Positions 44,472-53,508 of a DNA stretch of 64,000 bases are shown here, in pieces. Made by a program: the position numbers and the translations under genes. The stretch is from Haloactinomyces albus (GTDB lineage: Bacteria > Actinomycetota > Actinomycetes > Mycobacteriales > Pseudonocardiaceae). The notes beneath the pieces were generated by a model that worked only from the letters and a program-made list of their open reading frames with translations, made no database searches and was not told the origin of the DNA. How positions within the stretch are numbered: position 1 is the stretch's first letter; each line of letters starts with the position of its first letter. The stretch spans positions 2,480,001 to 2,544,000 of the forward strand of contig NZ_JAVDXW010000001.1 of assembly GCF_031458135.1 (NCBI RefSeq). Direction: 5' to 3'.

Positions 44472-45515
44472 TCATACCTGCAGATCGACGGTGACCTTGA
44501 TGTCCTCGGAGCCCTGCTCCAGGGCTTCGGTCCAGCGTTCCAGCGGAACCCGCCGCGAAAGCAACCGGCGCAGCCAAGCACTGTCGGCGGCGACCAGCGT
44601 CTGCACGGCTTGGCGGTAGTGCCGGAGGTTGGCGTTGACGCTGCCCACGACCACGTCGTTGTCCATGACCAGCTCGTCGTTGATGGCGCCCGCGGGTACG
44701 GGCAGCGTCCGGTTCTGCCCGGAAATCCCGGTCAGCACGGTGATCGCGTTGCGTGCGGTGCGCCGCAGCACGTCGAACACGACCCCGCCTGCTCCCGTTG
44801 CCTCGATCACGAGGTCCGGTTCGAAGTCCAGCTCATCCAGCGAGACGTGGTATCGCGCGCCCAGGTCGCGGACGAGATCCGGCTTGGGGCCCTCGGTCAC
44901 CCGATCCAGCACGTGCACTTCCAGCCCTCGCTGTACACCGACCAGCGCGGCCAGCAAACCGATCGCACCTGCCCCCGTGACCAGGACCTGCCGGGGCGAG
45001 AAGTAGGCGCGCTTGCCGATCACCTCGGCTTGCTCCCATGCCTTGGTCACGACCGAGGTGGGCTCGGTCAGCACTCCCAGCTCGCCGAGGCCTGCTTCGA
45101 TCGGGATGGCGAATCGTGGTTCGATGGTCCAACGCTGCGAGCCGAACCCGTCGAGCTCCTTGATGCCGCGCTCGGTGAACCGGCCGTTGAGGCAGAAGTC
45201 CCACTGGCCTGCAGCACAGGCGGGGCAGGGTTCCGGGTCGGGCCGGCGCACCACTCCCACCACATAGTCGCCCTCGTGGAAACCGCTGATCGCGGGAGCG
45301 TGCAGGACACGTCCCAGCGATTCGTGGAACAGCACCATGCGGTCCTGGCCGGGCGGGAGCACGCTGTGCGACTGCTCGACGACGTCTCGGTCGGTTCCGC
45401 ATACCCCGGCGAGCAGCCCCTCGACGAGCAACTCGCCCGGCTGGGGCGTCGGGTCGGGCAACTCGGTAACGGTCGAGAGCTCGGGTTTGCCGGGAACGAC
45501 GGTTGCGGCTTTCAC
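44472..45515 (-). CDS. Glucose 1-dehydrogenase-like zinc-type MDR dehydrogenase
   Basis: 347 residues. MDR (alcohol-dehydrogenase) fold: CGTDRDVVEQ (catalytic Cys), LFHESLGRV (His/Glu), CPACAAGQWDFC (structural-zinc region, with Cys at 3 of the 4 positions), and the Rossmann section VLVTGAGAIGLLAALVG. The HES and late GSVNANLRHY features match archaeal-type glucose dehydrogenases (oxidation of glucose to gluconolactone with NAD(P)+). Start is GTG 45515, overlapping the GH15 stop as GTGA, so translation is coupled. Its substrate is inferred from that context. Confidence 0.85.
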   Translation of the reverse strand: MKAATVVPGKPELSTVTELPDPTPQPGELLVEGLLAGVCGTDRDVVEQSHSVLPPGQDRMVLFHESLGRVLHAPAISGFHEGDYVVGVVRRPDPEPCPACAAGQWDFCLNGRFTERGIKELDGFGSQRWTIEPRFAIPIEAGLGELGVLTEPTSVVTKAWEQAEVIGKRAYFSPRQVLVTGAGAIGLLAALVGVQRGLEVHVLDRVTEGPKPDLVRDLGARYHVSLDELDFEPDLVIEATGAGGVVFDVLRRTARNAITVLTGISGQNRTLPVPAGAINDELVMDNDVVVGSVNANLRHYRQAVQTLVAADSAWLRRLLSRRVPLERWTEALEQGSEDIKVTVDLQV

Positions 45516-47389
45516 GTCAGCCCCCTTTCGTTGCGGTGGCTGTGCTCGGTCCGAGTGTGCCCGCCGTAAAGTATCGCCGCCGAGTTGACCAGGGCGAGAT
45601 GGGTGAAAGCCTGTGGGAAATTACCCGTGAAATGTCCATTGTGGACGTCGTATTCCTCGGCGTAGAGACCCACGTCGTTGGCCAGCCCGAGCAGCTTGTC
45701 GAACATCTGTTCGGCTTCCTGGTACCGGCCACACAGCGCCAGCGCGTCGACCATCCAGAACGAGCAGGCGAGGAAGGAGTTCTCGCGGCCGGTGAGCCCG
45801 TCGACCGAGTGAGTCTTCTCACTGGACGTATATCGCTCGACGAGTACGCCCTGCTGGAGTTGCCGCCCCACTGCGCGAACGGTGTTTTGGACCCGTTCGT
45901 CGTCACCGGGCAGAAAACCCACCACCGGAATCTGCAGTGTCGCCGCATCCAGCGTGGTCCCGCCGTAGTACTGGGTGAATGCTCCGAGCTGCTCGTTGTA
46001 GCCGTGCTCCAGCACCTCGGCGTGCACGGTGTCGCGCAGTTCCCGCCAGCGCTCGACCGGACCCGGCAGGTCGTGTTCCTCGACGGCGCGTACGGCGCGG
46101 TCGAAAGCGACCCAGATCATCACGCGTGAGTGGGTGAAATGCCGGCTCGGTCCGCGCACCTCCCACAAGCCCTTGTCCGGCTGCTGCCAGATCGTTTCCA
46201 GGAAGTCGATCATTTTGTGCTGCATTTCCCAGGAAGCGTGGCTTTCGGCCATTCCGTGTTCCCGTGCGATGTGCAGCGCGTCCATGGTCTCGCCGTACAT
46301 GTCGAGCTGGCGCTGGCTGAAGGCCGCGTTACCGACCCGGACCGGTTTCGCACCCCGGTAACCCGGCAGCCAGTCCGGTTCCCACTCCAGCAGGTGCCGC
46401 TCCCCCCGAACGCCGTACATGATCTGCACGTCGGCCGGATCACCTGCCACCGCCCTGATCAGCCAACGCCGCCAGGCCACGGCCTCGTCGTTGCAGCCGA
46501 AGTTGTCCAGCGCCAACAGCACGAGAGTCGCGTCGCGGAGCCAGCAATAGCGGTAGTCCCAGTTGCGGTTGCCTTCCAGCGACTCCGGCAGGGATGTCGT
46601 CGGGGCCGCGATGATACCGCCGCTCGGTCCGTAGGTCAGAGCCTTGAGCGTGGCCAGCGAGCGGAAGAGTGTCTTCTTGTGCGGTCCGTTATAGGTGATG
46701 TGCTTGGACCAGTCGTGCCAGAAGTCCTCGCTGTCCTGGGTCTCCTGCACCGGGTCCATGGGAGGGGGCAGCTTCTCGTGGTCGGACGACCACTGCAGTA
46801 CCCAGGAGAACTGTTCCCCCTCCCGAACCGTGAGCACCGATTCGTGGGCTCGCTCGTCCTCCTTGCCCCGGGGCAGTACGTCGCCCCGGAACACCACCGT
46901 GTGCGGCCCGGCCACGGCGAGCAGATACTCGTCCAGGACGGGACGCTCCTCCCGGATATGGCGTATCCAGGGAACCGAGTGGCCGTAGGCGAACCGCATG
47001 ACCCAGCGCATGCGGACCTCGACCTCCCCGGAAACTCCCTCGAGCATCCGGACCACGCAGGGTTCGTCCTCTCGGTTCTTCTCGTGCGGCGGCATGCTGT
47101 CGACCAGCCGTACGACACCGTCGTCGGTGTGGAACTCGGTTTCCAAAACCAGCGAGTTCTCCCGGTACTGCCGTTGCACATGCCTGATCGGTGAGGTCGG
47201 GATGATCTGCCAGTGCCCGTGGTGGTCGTTGCCGAGCAGCCGGGTGAAGCAGGAGGGCGAGTCGAACCGCGGCAGACACAGCCAGTCGATCGAGCCGTCC
47301 TTGCCGACGAGTGCGCTGGTGCGCAGATCCGACAGCAGTGCATAGTCCTCGATCGGTCCTGGTCCGGTGCGCTCGTGATCGTCGTTCAC
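45512..47389 (-). CDS. Glycoside hydrolase family 15 protein (trehalase/glucoamylase type)
   Basis: 625 residues. An N-terminal beta-sandwich (IEDYALLSDLRTSALVGKDG, IDWLCLPRFDSPSCFTRLLG) and the (alpha/alpha)6 catalytic barrel with ESLEGNRNWDYRYCWLRDAT, which carries the acid. GH15 proteins of this length in actinobacteria include the trehalase of mycobacteria (Rv2402 type). The general base Glu is probably in YAEEYDVHNGHFTGNFPQAF. GTG 47389 is preferred over an in-frame GTG at 47407. It overlaps the dehydrogenase gene, suggesting hydrolysis to glucose followed by oxidation. Confidence 0.9.
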   Translation of the reverse strand: MNDDHERTGPGPIEDYALLSDLRTSALVGKDGSIDWLCLPRFDSPSCFTRLLGNDHHGHWQIIPTSPIRHVQRQYRENSLVLETEFHTDDGVVRLVDSMPPHEKNREDEPCVVRMLEGVSGEVEVRMRWVMRFAYGHSVPWIRHIREERPVLDEYLLAVAGPHTVVFRGDVLPRGKEDERAHESVLTVREGEQFSWVLQWSSDHEKLPPPMDPVQETQDSEDFWHDWSKHITYNGPHKKTLFRSLATLKALTYGPSGGIIAAPTTSLPESLEGNRNWDYRYCWLRDATLVLLALDNFGCNDEAVAWRRWLIRAVAGDPADVQIMYGVRGERHLLEWEPDWLPGYRGAKPVRVGNAAFSQRQLDMYGETMDALHIAREHGMAESHASWEMQHKMIDFLETIWQQPDKGLWEVRGPSRHFTHSRVMIWVAFDRAVRAVEEHDLPGPVERWRELRDTVHAEVLEHGYNEQLGAFTQYYGGTTLDAATLQIPVVGFLPGDDERVQNTVRAVGRQLQQGVLVERYTSSEKTHSVDGLTGRENSFLACSFWMVDALALCGRYQEAEQMFDKLLGLANDVGLYAEEYDVHNGHFTGNFPQAFTHLALVNSAAILYGGHTRTEHSHRNERGLT

Positions 47390-47449
47390 GCCGCCGAGGC
47401 TAAGCACTCACCGTCGGTGCAGCCACCTGGTCGAGTGAGGAGGTGACTG

Positions 47450-47463
47450 GTTTCGCGTGAAAC
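47450..47463. repeat. GTTTCGCGTGAAAC site, one base from the parS consensus
   Basis: A 14-bp near-palindrome between the SseB-like gene and the GH15 gene. The bacterial parS consensus is GTTTCACGTGAAAC, so there is one difference. It belongs to the TTTCNCGNGAAA set but lacks long flanking arms. Confidence 0.5.
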
Positions 47464-47473
47464 ATTGCCGAGT

Positions 47474-48058
47474 TCAGCCGCGGGAGGCGGCCGTTTCGAC
47501 GAGTACGTTGTGCGGGATCACGGCACGCAGTCCCTCGTCGAGGTTCAGGCCGAGATCGAGCCCGTTGAGCAATTCCGGCAGTGCACTCCCGGGCACCGTG
47601 CGGTATCCCGGCCAGTTTTCCGGTACTCGGGACACCGAGGTACAGGCAGGCACGAGCTGGCTTCCGTCGGTCATCTCCGCCGCGTAGATCGCGTCGTCGT
47701 CGGTTTCCGGTGCGTACAGCAGCAGGTCGGCATCCAGCACGGCCGGAGGAAGGTCCGTGTCCGGTGCTTCACCGGTGGCGATGCGCTGCAGCACCTGCTC
47801 CAGCTCGTTGGTCGGCTCCGGCATCTCGATCGACTGTTCCGAGGGCTGGTACTCGTCGTTGTGGTGGAATTCCTCGTCGATTTCGCCCTCGGAATCGATA
47901 CGGTAGGCACCGACGACGCCCTCGGGTGGGACGTTCTCCCCCGCTTCCTGATAGCCGGGGTCGACGATGTAGAGCCAGCTGTCCGGGGTTTGCCGGGCCT
48001 GCTCCCGCATCTCGTCGGTGATCGGCGGCCCCGGCGGTTGTTCCGGTTGCTGTGACAT
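47474..48058 (-). CDS. SseB-like, type VII secretion-associated protein
   Basis: 194 residues. An N-terminal segment of the type VII-associated family (ITDEMREQARQTPDSWLYIV, PPEGVVGAYRIDSEGEI) and a C-terminal SseB-like domain (GSQLVPACTSVSRVPENWPG, ALPELLNGLDLGLNLDEGLR). Acidic, soluble. In other actinobacteria such proteins sit beside ESX genes; no ESX genes are in this window. Function unknown. ATG 48058. Confidence 0.72.
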   Translation of the reverse strand: MSQQPEQPPGPPITDEMREQARQTPDSWLYIVDPGYQEAGENVPPEGVVGAYRIDSEGEIDEEFHHNDEYQPSEQSIEMPEPTNELEQVLQRIATGEAPDTDLPPAVLDADLLLYAPETDDDAIYAAEMTDGSQLVPACTSVSRVPENWPGYRTVPGSALPELLNGLDLGLNLDEGLRAVIPHNVLVETAASRG

Positions 48059-48249
48059 GAGAGGGGCACTCCGTCCGGTGTTGACGTCGGCTTACCTCCT
48101 CAGGGTGCCAGTTCCTGCTCTGTTTCGAGTGGACGGTCTCGATGCGGCAACGGCTTGGTGCCGGTTGTCGCTCTGCGGATGCCGGCCCCGGACCGGTGAG
48201 GGCAGACTGGGGATTCGGGGACAACCGGTGGGCGGGGAGGTGACTGAGC

Positions 48250-48660
48250 ATGATCGGTCAGCGAGAGGCCTTGCGCCTGTTGGGATGTGAGGCTTTCGAT
48301 CCGCGGGGTCAGCGGATCGGCATCATCGGGCAGATTTTTCTGGACGCCGATACCGAGCAGCCTGTGTGGATCATGGTGCAGACCGGACTGTTCGGTACGA
48401 ACGAGAGTTTCGTACCGCTGGAGGGCGCGGCATTCGACGGGGACACGCTGACCGTCGCGGTGCACCGGGAAGTCGTGCGCCAGGCTCCGCACGTGCCGCT
48501 CGACCAGGGTGACCTGCCGCTGGAGGAAGAGCAGGCGTTGTACCGGCACTACGGTATCGAGTTCCGGAGCGGTCCTGCCGAGAGCCGCGACAAGGGTTCC
48601 GAGGTGGAACCCGCCGATTCGATCCGACTGCGTCTGCGCCGGTGGGTGGCGGCGACGTGA
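48250..48660 (+). CDS. PRC-barrel domain protein
   Basis: 136 residues. PRC-barrel core LLGCEAFDPRGQRIGIIGQI with PVWIMVQTGLFGTNESFVPL, then DGDTLTVAVHREVVRQAPHV. The C-terminus is acidic then Arg-rich. Single-barrel proteins of this type in actinobacteria are stress-related; no partner domain is attached. It is divergent from the SseB-like gene (191 bp). Confidence 0.85.
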   Translation: MIGQREALRLLGCEAFDPRGQRIGIIGQIFLDADTEQPVWIMVQTGLFGTNESFVPLEGAAFDGDTLTVAVHREVVRQAPHVPLDQGDLPLEEEQALYRHYGIEFRSGPAESRDKGSEVEPADSIRLRLRRWVAAT

Positions 48661-48872
48661 GGCGCCCTGGCGCCCTGGGGTGAGCCGGACGTGCAGGTTA
48701 CCCCTGGCGCGGGCGTGGAAGTGTCCACGGTCGGCGAACGGGCCCGGCAAAAGCACCAGAGTCCTCTTCCGTCGAAAGTGGGTTCCGAAAACGAACCCGA
48801 ATTGGCTACTTTCCTCCCTCGAAGGGGCGCCCGGAGTCCGCTCGCGGGTCCGTCAGGGAAGGGTGTGCCACG

Positions 48873-49736
48873 TTGTCCGCTTACACGGAAGCGTCCGAAG
48901 TGATCCGGTCGGTAGGGACTGAGCCGTCGGAAGTTCAGCGGGCAGGAGCCCGGTCCACGCCTACGGGAACCGCGGTGTCCGAGCAGGCCGGCTCGGCCGG
49001 GCAGACCAGGCAGACCAGGCGGGAGCAGGACGGGGCACGGCAGGCAGTCGCCTCCGTTGCCCGCGCTGCACGGGCACAGGCAGGTGAAGATGGTGTGCTG
49101 CAGGTCGTGCAGGGCGCCAAACGTGTGGGTCGTGTCGCGTACAAGCTGCAACGCAACGCCTCGGCCATGGTGCGCGGGGTGGTCAAACCTCCGTATGCCG
49201 CCACCGACTCGCTGGACTCTCTCGAGTACCTCAAGCTCTCCGAAGGAGTCGGTTACCGGGTGCTCTACGACCGGTCGGCGCTGGCCCGGCCGCCGCAACT
49301 CGACATCACCTCCCGGCTGGTCTCGTTCGGGGAGCAGGCGCGAGTGGTTCATCCGGCACCCACCAAGCTGCTGGTGGTCGACGACGAGGTCGCACTGCTG
49401 CCGCTGACCACGAGTGAGCAGTCCGTGGACAGTGCCGTGGTGATCCGCAGTTCGGCGATGCTGTCCGCCGTACTGCGGATCTTCGACGATCTGTGGCGGT
49501 TCGCGGCGCCGTTCGGCCCGGCGTCGGAAGCCGCCAGGAGCGGTGACCACCCCTCGGAGGAGGAACGCTGGATCCTGTCATTACTGGCCTCGGGAGCGAC
49601 CGACGACTCGATCGGCCGGTTGATGGGCTTCAGTTCCCGCACCGCACACCGCCGGGTTCGGGAACTGATCGCGCGCCTGGGGGTGGAAACCCGCTTCCAG
49701 GCCGGTATGCAGGCGGTCAAGCTCGGTTGGCTGTGA
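48873..49736 (+). CDS. LuxR-type helix-turn-helix regulator
   Basis: 287 residues. The C-terminal LuxR HTH is EERWILSLLASGATDDSIGR plus SSRTAHRRVRELIARLGVET, with the typical A/G-tandem-helix layout. The N-terminus (1-60) is disordered and Gln/Ala-rich. The middle (about 100-220) has SEGVGYRVLYDRSAL, KLLVVDDEVALLPL and AVVIRSSAMLSAVLRIFDDL, a TrmB-like effector domain. No receiver signature. Start TTG 48873, with GGGAAGGG upstream. Context (PRC-barrel, purF region) gives no target. Confidence 0.8.
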   Translation: MSAYTEASEVIRSVGTEPSEVQRAGARSTPTGTAVSEQAGSAGQTRQTRREQDGARQAVASVARAARAQAGEDGVLQVVQGAKRVGRVAYKLQRNASAMVRGVVKPPYAATDSLDSLEYLKLSEGVGYRVLYDRSALARPPQLDITSRLVSFGEQARVVHPAPTKLLVVDDEVALLPLTTSEQSVDSAVVIRSSAMLSAVLRIFDDLWRFAAPFGPASEAARSGDHPSEEERWILSLLASGATDDSIGRLMGFSSRTAHRRVRELIARLGVETRFQAGMQAVKLGWL

Positions 49737-49816
49737 ACCCGTACTCCGAATCAACGAGTGACTCCGTGCACGGGCCGCCCGAGCAAACCGCTCCCAACAG
49801 GACCTAGGCTGCGGCC

Positions 49817-50203
49817 ATGCCTGCTTCCCGTCGGTCCGTCGACCCGCGTGAGCTCCGTGAGTCCATCGCGGAGCTGCTGCCGTGGCTGGACGGTGCGGCC
49901 GAGGCACCATCGCGTAGCCGGCTTGCCGTCGCCGTGCGAACGAGCCTGCGAACCTTGGAACAGCTCGCTCCGGGACGCAGTGTCGAGGTGCGGGTACCCC
50001 CGTTCGCGGCCGTGCAGTGCGTCGGTGGGCCACAGCACACACGAGGGACACCGCCGAATGTCGTCGAGACCGACCCGCGCACCTGGTTGCTGCTGGTCAC
50101 CGAGCGACTGAGCTGGGCCGAGGCTCTGGAGGAGGGGCGAGTCGAAGCCTCGGGGAGCCGTGCGGACCTGTCCTCCTGGCTGCCTCTGCTCAGGTTTTCC
50201 TGA
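49817..50203 (+). CDS. Sterol-carrier-like family protein
   Basis: 128 residues. Basic N-terminus (PASRRSVDPRELRESIAELL), then RTLEQLAPGRSVEVRVPPFA, VQCVGGPQHTRGTPPNVVET and DPRTWLLLVTERLSWAEALE with the final SRADLSSWLPLLRF, which resemble the SCP-2-like domains of the actinobacterial family beside purF. A lipid ligand is inferred from the family only. ATG 49817. 162 bp upstream of purF. Confidence 0.75.
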   Translation: MPASRRSVDPRELRESIAELLPWLDGAAEAPSRSRLAVAVRTSLRTLEQLAPGRSVEVRVPPFAAVQCVGGPQHTRGTPPNVVETDPRTWLLLVTERLSWAEALEEGRVEASGSRADLSSWLPLLRFS

Positions 50204-50320
50204 TCGACCGGCGCGGCGGCCGTGGTGTGGCGCCTCCTCGTTTCCGGTGGCCGGGTGGCACAGCGCGGAGCGTGAGCCGTCCCACCCCTCCAGGTGGACG
50301 GGATACCCAGGGCTGCCGTT

Positions 50321-50363
50321 TATACTGAGGTGTAACTTGAGACTCCGTCCTCAGGGAGTTTTT
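50321..50363 (+). promoter_or_regulatory. purF leader with two alternative hairpins
   Basis: A TATACT -10-like element (50321-50326) is followed by CTGAGG (50325-50330) that pairs with CCTCAG (50349-50354). A competing stem ACTCC (50342-50346) / GGAGT (50355-50359) ends in a TTTTT run and covers the purF ribosome site (GGGAG, 50354-50358). The first pairing would topologically exclude the second. Confidence 0.4.
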
Positions 50364-50365
50364 CG

Positions 50366-51958
50366 GTGGTCACCGACCCGCCAGAACCGGGAAATACCGG
50401 CACGGCCGCTGCGGCCGATCCGACCGAGCAGGACACGCCACGCGAGGAATGCGGCGTTTTCGGGGTGTGGGCCCCCGGCGAGGAAGTCGCGAAAATGACT
50501 TTCTACGGCCTGTTCGCCCTGCAACACCGCGGCCAGGAAGCCGCGGGCATCTCCGTCGGCGACGGTTCGCAGGTACTGGTCTACAAGGACCTCGGCCTGG
50601 TCAGCCAGGTCTTCGACGAGCAGGTGCTGAACTCGCTGCGCGGTAGCGTCGCCGTCGGCCACGCCCGCTACTCCACCACCGGGGGAGGCACCTGGGAGAA
50701 CGCCCAGCCGACCTTCCGCCCCACGGCATCGGGTGGCGGCTTGGCGCTCGGCCACAACGGCAACCTGGTCAACACCGCCGAGCTACAGGAGCGTGTGCTG
50801 GCCGAAGGCGCCGACGCCGTGTCGCAGAACACCTCCTCGCCCGCCAATGGCTGCGACCGAGCCACCACCGACTCCGACCTGGTGTGCGGGCTGCTGGCCA
50901 AGCACGCCGCCGACAAGGGCATCGAGCAGGCGGCGCTGGAGCTGCTGCCCACCGTGCAAGGCGCGTACTCGATGGTTTTCTCCGATGAGTCCACCCTCTA
51001 CGCCGCACGGGATCCGCACGGAGTGCGGCCACTGGTGCTCGGCCGTCTCGAACGCGGTTGGGTGGTGGCCAGCGAGACCGCCGCACTGGACATCGTCGGT
51101 GCGTCCTTCGTTCGGGAAGTCGAGCCGGGTGAGCTCCTCGCCATCGACTCCGGCGGGCTGCGCTCGTCGCGTTTCGCGCACCCGAACCCGAAGGGCTGCA
51201 TCTTCGAGTACGTCTATCTCGCTCGTCCCGACACCACCATCGCCGGCCGTTCGGTGCACAGCACGCGAGTGGACATCGGCCGCAGGCTGGCCGGTGAATA
51301 CCCCGCCGAGGCCGACCTGGTGATCCCGGTGCCGGAGTCGGGCACTCCCGCGGCGATCGGCTATGCCCAGGAATCCGGGATTCCCTATGGCAACGGTCTG
51401 ATGAAGAACGCCTACGTGGGGCGCACCTTCATCGAGCCCTCCCAAACCATTCGCCAGCTCGGTATCCGGCTGAAGCTGAACCCGCTGCGCGAGGTCATCC
51501 GGGGCAAACGCCTGGTCGTGGTCGATGACTCCATCGTGCGCGGCAACACCCAGCGCGCACTGGTGCGGATGCTGCGCGAGGCGGGGGCGCTGGAGGTGCA
51601 CGTGCGGATCGCTTCACCGCCGGTGCGTTGGCCGTGTTACTACGGGATCGACTTCGCCTTCCGGGCGGAGCTGATCGCCAATGGCCTCGACATGGACGGG
51701 GTGCGGCATTCGATCGGCGCGGACTCGCTCGGCTACATCTCGCTCGACAGCCTGATCGCCGCGTCCGAGCAACCTCGCAACAGGGTGTGCGCAGCCTGTT
51801 TCGACGGGCGGTATCCGATTCCGGTCCCCGGTGAGGAGCAGCTCGGCAAGTACCTGCTCGAAAACCCGGGCGAGGACGTCGAGAGCGGTGCCTCCGGTCC
51901 CGCCGAACCTGTTTCCCCCAGCGGATACGGTGCCGAGGATGCCGTCCGCCGTCCCTGA
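50366..51958 (+). CDS. purF: Amidophosphoribosyltransferase
   Basis: The first committed step of purine synthesis, making phosphoribosylamine from PRPP and glutamine. 530 residues. The Ntn glutaminase nucleophile is C30-region REECGVFGVWAPGEE, with the preceding 20 residues a propeptide. ALQHRGQEAAGI and VAVGHARYSTTGGGTWENAQ follow, and PRPP-binding VVVDDSIVRGNTQRALVRM is present. Cys residues (CIFEYVYLARPD, NRVCAACFDGRYP) correspond to the Fe-S ligands of the Bacillus-type enzyme. Start GTG 50366. It is upstream of purM. Confidence 0.97.
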   Translation: MVTDPPEPGNTGTAAAADPTEQDTPREECGVFGVWAPGEEVAKMTFYGLFALQHRGQEAAGISVGDGSQVLVYKDLGLVSQVFDEQVLNSLRGSVAVGHARYSTTGGGTWENAQPTFRPTASGGGLALGHNGNLVNTAELQERVLAEGADAVSQNTSSPANGCDRATTDSDLVCGLLAKHAADKGIEQAALELLPTVQGAYSMVFSDESTLYAARDPHGVRPLVLGRLERGWVVASETAALDIVGASFVREVEPGELLAIDSGGLRSSRFAHPNPKGCIFEYVYLARPDTTIAGRSVHSTRVDIGRRLAGEYPAEADLVIPVPESGTPAAIGYAQESGIPYGNGLMKNAYVGRTFIEPSQTIRQLGIRLKLNPLREVIRGKRLVVVDDSIVRGNTQRALVRMLREAGALEVHVRIASPPVRWPCYYGIDFAFRAELIANGLDMDGVRHSIGADSLGYISLDSLIAASEQPRNRVCAACFDGRYPIPVPGEEQLGKYLLENPGEDVESGASGPAEPVSPSGYGAEDAVRRP

Positions 51959-52105
51959 GGCCCGGCCGTGTCGCCTCTCCGGAGGAGACCGGTCACCGGC
52001 CTTGCTCGTAACCCCAAGGATCCCTCCTCGAGCGTAGTGTGGTCCGTGCCACACGAGCACAAAGGAGTACGGATCGCCATCCTCGCATCAGATGTGGAGC
52101 CAGTC

Positions 52106-53230
52106 GTGTCCGAAGACCTGCTTGCAGGGTCGAGTGCCAACGCCGACCAGACCGAGCAGTCACCGTCGACCTATGCCGAGACCGGGGTCAGTATCGAGGC
52201 GGGCGACGAAGCCGTGGACCGGATGCGCCCGTGGGCGCAGCGGGCCACCCGACCCGAGGTGCTCGGTTCGCTGGGAGGGTTCGCCGGATTGTTCCAGCTC
52301 AAGCTGGACCGGTGGTCGGAACCGGTGCTCGCCTCGTCCACCGATGGGGTGGGTACCAAGATCGCGGTTGCACAGGCACTCGATGTGCACGACACGGTGG
52401 GCATCGACCTGGTTGCCATGGTGGTCGACGATCTCGTCGTCTGTGGCGCCGAGCCGCTGTTCCTGCAGGACTACATCGCTACCGGCCAGGTCGTGCCGGA
52501 GCGCATCTCCAGCCTGGTCAAAGGGGTTTCCGATGGGTGTGTCCAGGCGGGTTGTGCACTGCTGGGCGGAGAGACCGCCGAACATCCGGGCATGATGGCC
52601 GAGGGAGAGTACGACATCTCGGCCACCGGGGTCGGTGTGGTCGAGGCGGACGCGATGCTCGGCCCGGACAAGGTTCGCCCCGGCGACATCGTGATCGGCA
52701 TGGGATCCACGGGTCTGCACTCCAACGGCTACTCACTTGCGCGGCACGTACTGCTCGATGTCGCGAAGATGCCGCTGTCCGGGCACGTCGAGGAATTCGG
52801 CCGCACGCTCGGTGAGGAAATGCTGGAGCCCACGCGCATCTACGCCAAGGACTGTCTGGCGCTGGCCGCCGAAGCCGAGGTGCGCACGTTCGCGCACGTC
52901 ACCGGTGGCGGGTTGGCGGGCAACCTGGAACGCGTCATCCCGCAAGGCCTCACGGCCGTGCTCGACCGCGCGACCTGGACACCGGAACCGGTGTTTCAGT
53001 TGATCGCCCAGCGCGGCCGGGTCGCGACCGCCGAGATGGAACGCACCTTCAACATGGGTGTCGGTATGGTCGCGGTGGTCACGGCCGAGGATGTCGACCG
53101 TGCCCTCGCGGTGCTCACGGCCCGCCACGTTCCCGCGTGGGTGTTGGGTGAAGTCGCCAAGCAGCCCACGGTGGAGGACGCCGAGGAGGACCAGCGCGTC
53201 GTTCTCCGCGGAAACCACCCGAGGTTCTGA
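52106..53230 (+). CDS. purM: Phosphoribosylformylglycinamidine cyclo-ligase (AIR synthetase)
   Basis: The fifth step of purine synthesis. 374 residues from the GTG at 52106 (GTGGAG eight bases upstream); the in-frame extension upstream is not PurM-like. TYAETGVSIEAGDEAVDRMR, LASSTDGVGTKIAVAQALDV, GIDLVAMVVDDLVVCGAEPL, CALLGGETAEHPGMM, GSTGLHSNGYSLARHVLLD and FNMGVGMVAVVTAEDVD are all standard. 148 bp after purF, likely the same operon. A hairpin terminator follows. Confidence 0.96.
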   Translation: MSEDLLAGSSANADQTEQSPSTYAETGVSIEAGDEAVDRMRPWAQRATRPEVLGSLGGFAGLFQLKLDRWSEPVLASSTDGVGTKIAVAQALDVHDTVGIDLVAMVVDDLVVCGAEPLFLQDYIATGQVVPERISSLVKGVSDGCVQAGCALLGGETAEHPGMMAEGEYDISATGVGVVEADAMLGPDKVRPGDIVIGMGSTGLHSNGYSLARHVLLDVAKMPLSGHVEEFGRTLGEEMLEPTRIYAKDCLALAAEAEVRTFAHVTGGGLAGNLERVIPQGLTAVLDRATWTPEPVFQLIAQRGRVATAEMERTFNMGVGMVAVVTAEDVDRALAVLTARHVPAWVLGEVAKQPTVEDAEEDQRVVLRGNHPRF

Positions 53231-53278
53231 GAGTGGGGATCTTCTCCCACTGACCGCATCCGGGTAGAGCAGCATGCA

Positions 53279-53315
53279 CGGGTGGCGCCTCCGGCTTTTC
53301 CGGAAGCGCCACCCG
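53279..53315 (+). terminator. purM terminator
   Basis: Arms CGGGTGGCGC...TCCGG and CCGGA...GCGCCACCCG, one mismatch, around a CTTTT loop, 49 bp after purM. Confidence 0.75.
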
Positions 53316-53465
53316 CACGTTGATCGGATATCGCTGTATGTGCGGCCCGGAGACGCGCGCTATTGCCGCACGCCTTCCCGGGCCGTCACGGTGACCATTC
53401 AGCTCGTCAACTCACCCGCTGACTCCGCCGGGTTTGGCCACGGCGACATCCGGCAGCACAGATGA

Positions 53466-53496
53466 CCGAGTGAGCGTTTCTCGTGCGCTCACTCGG
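53466..53496 (-). terminator. Hairpin terminator after the DUF3073 gene
   Basis: 11-bp perfect stem (CCGAGTGAGCG / CGCTCACTCGG) and 9-nt loop, 13 bp beyond the minus-strand DUF3073 stop. On the other side of the gap is the purM terminator, so both convergent genes have their own. Confidence 0.75.
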
Positions 53497-53508
53497 CCCA
53501 CTGTTCGT

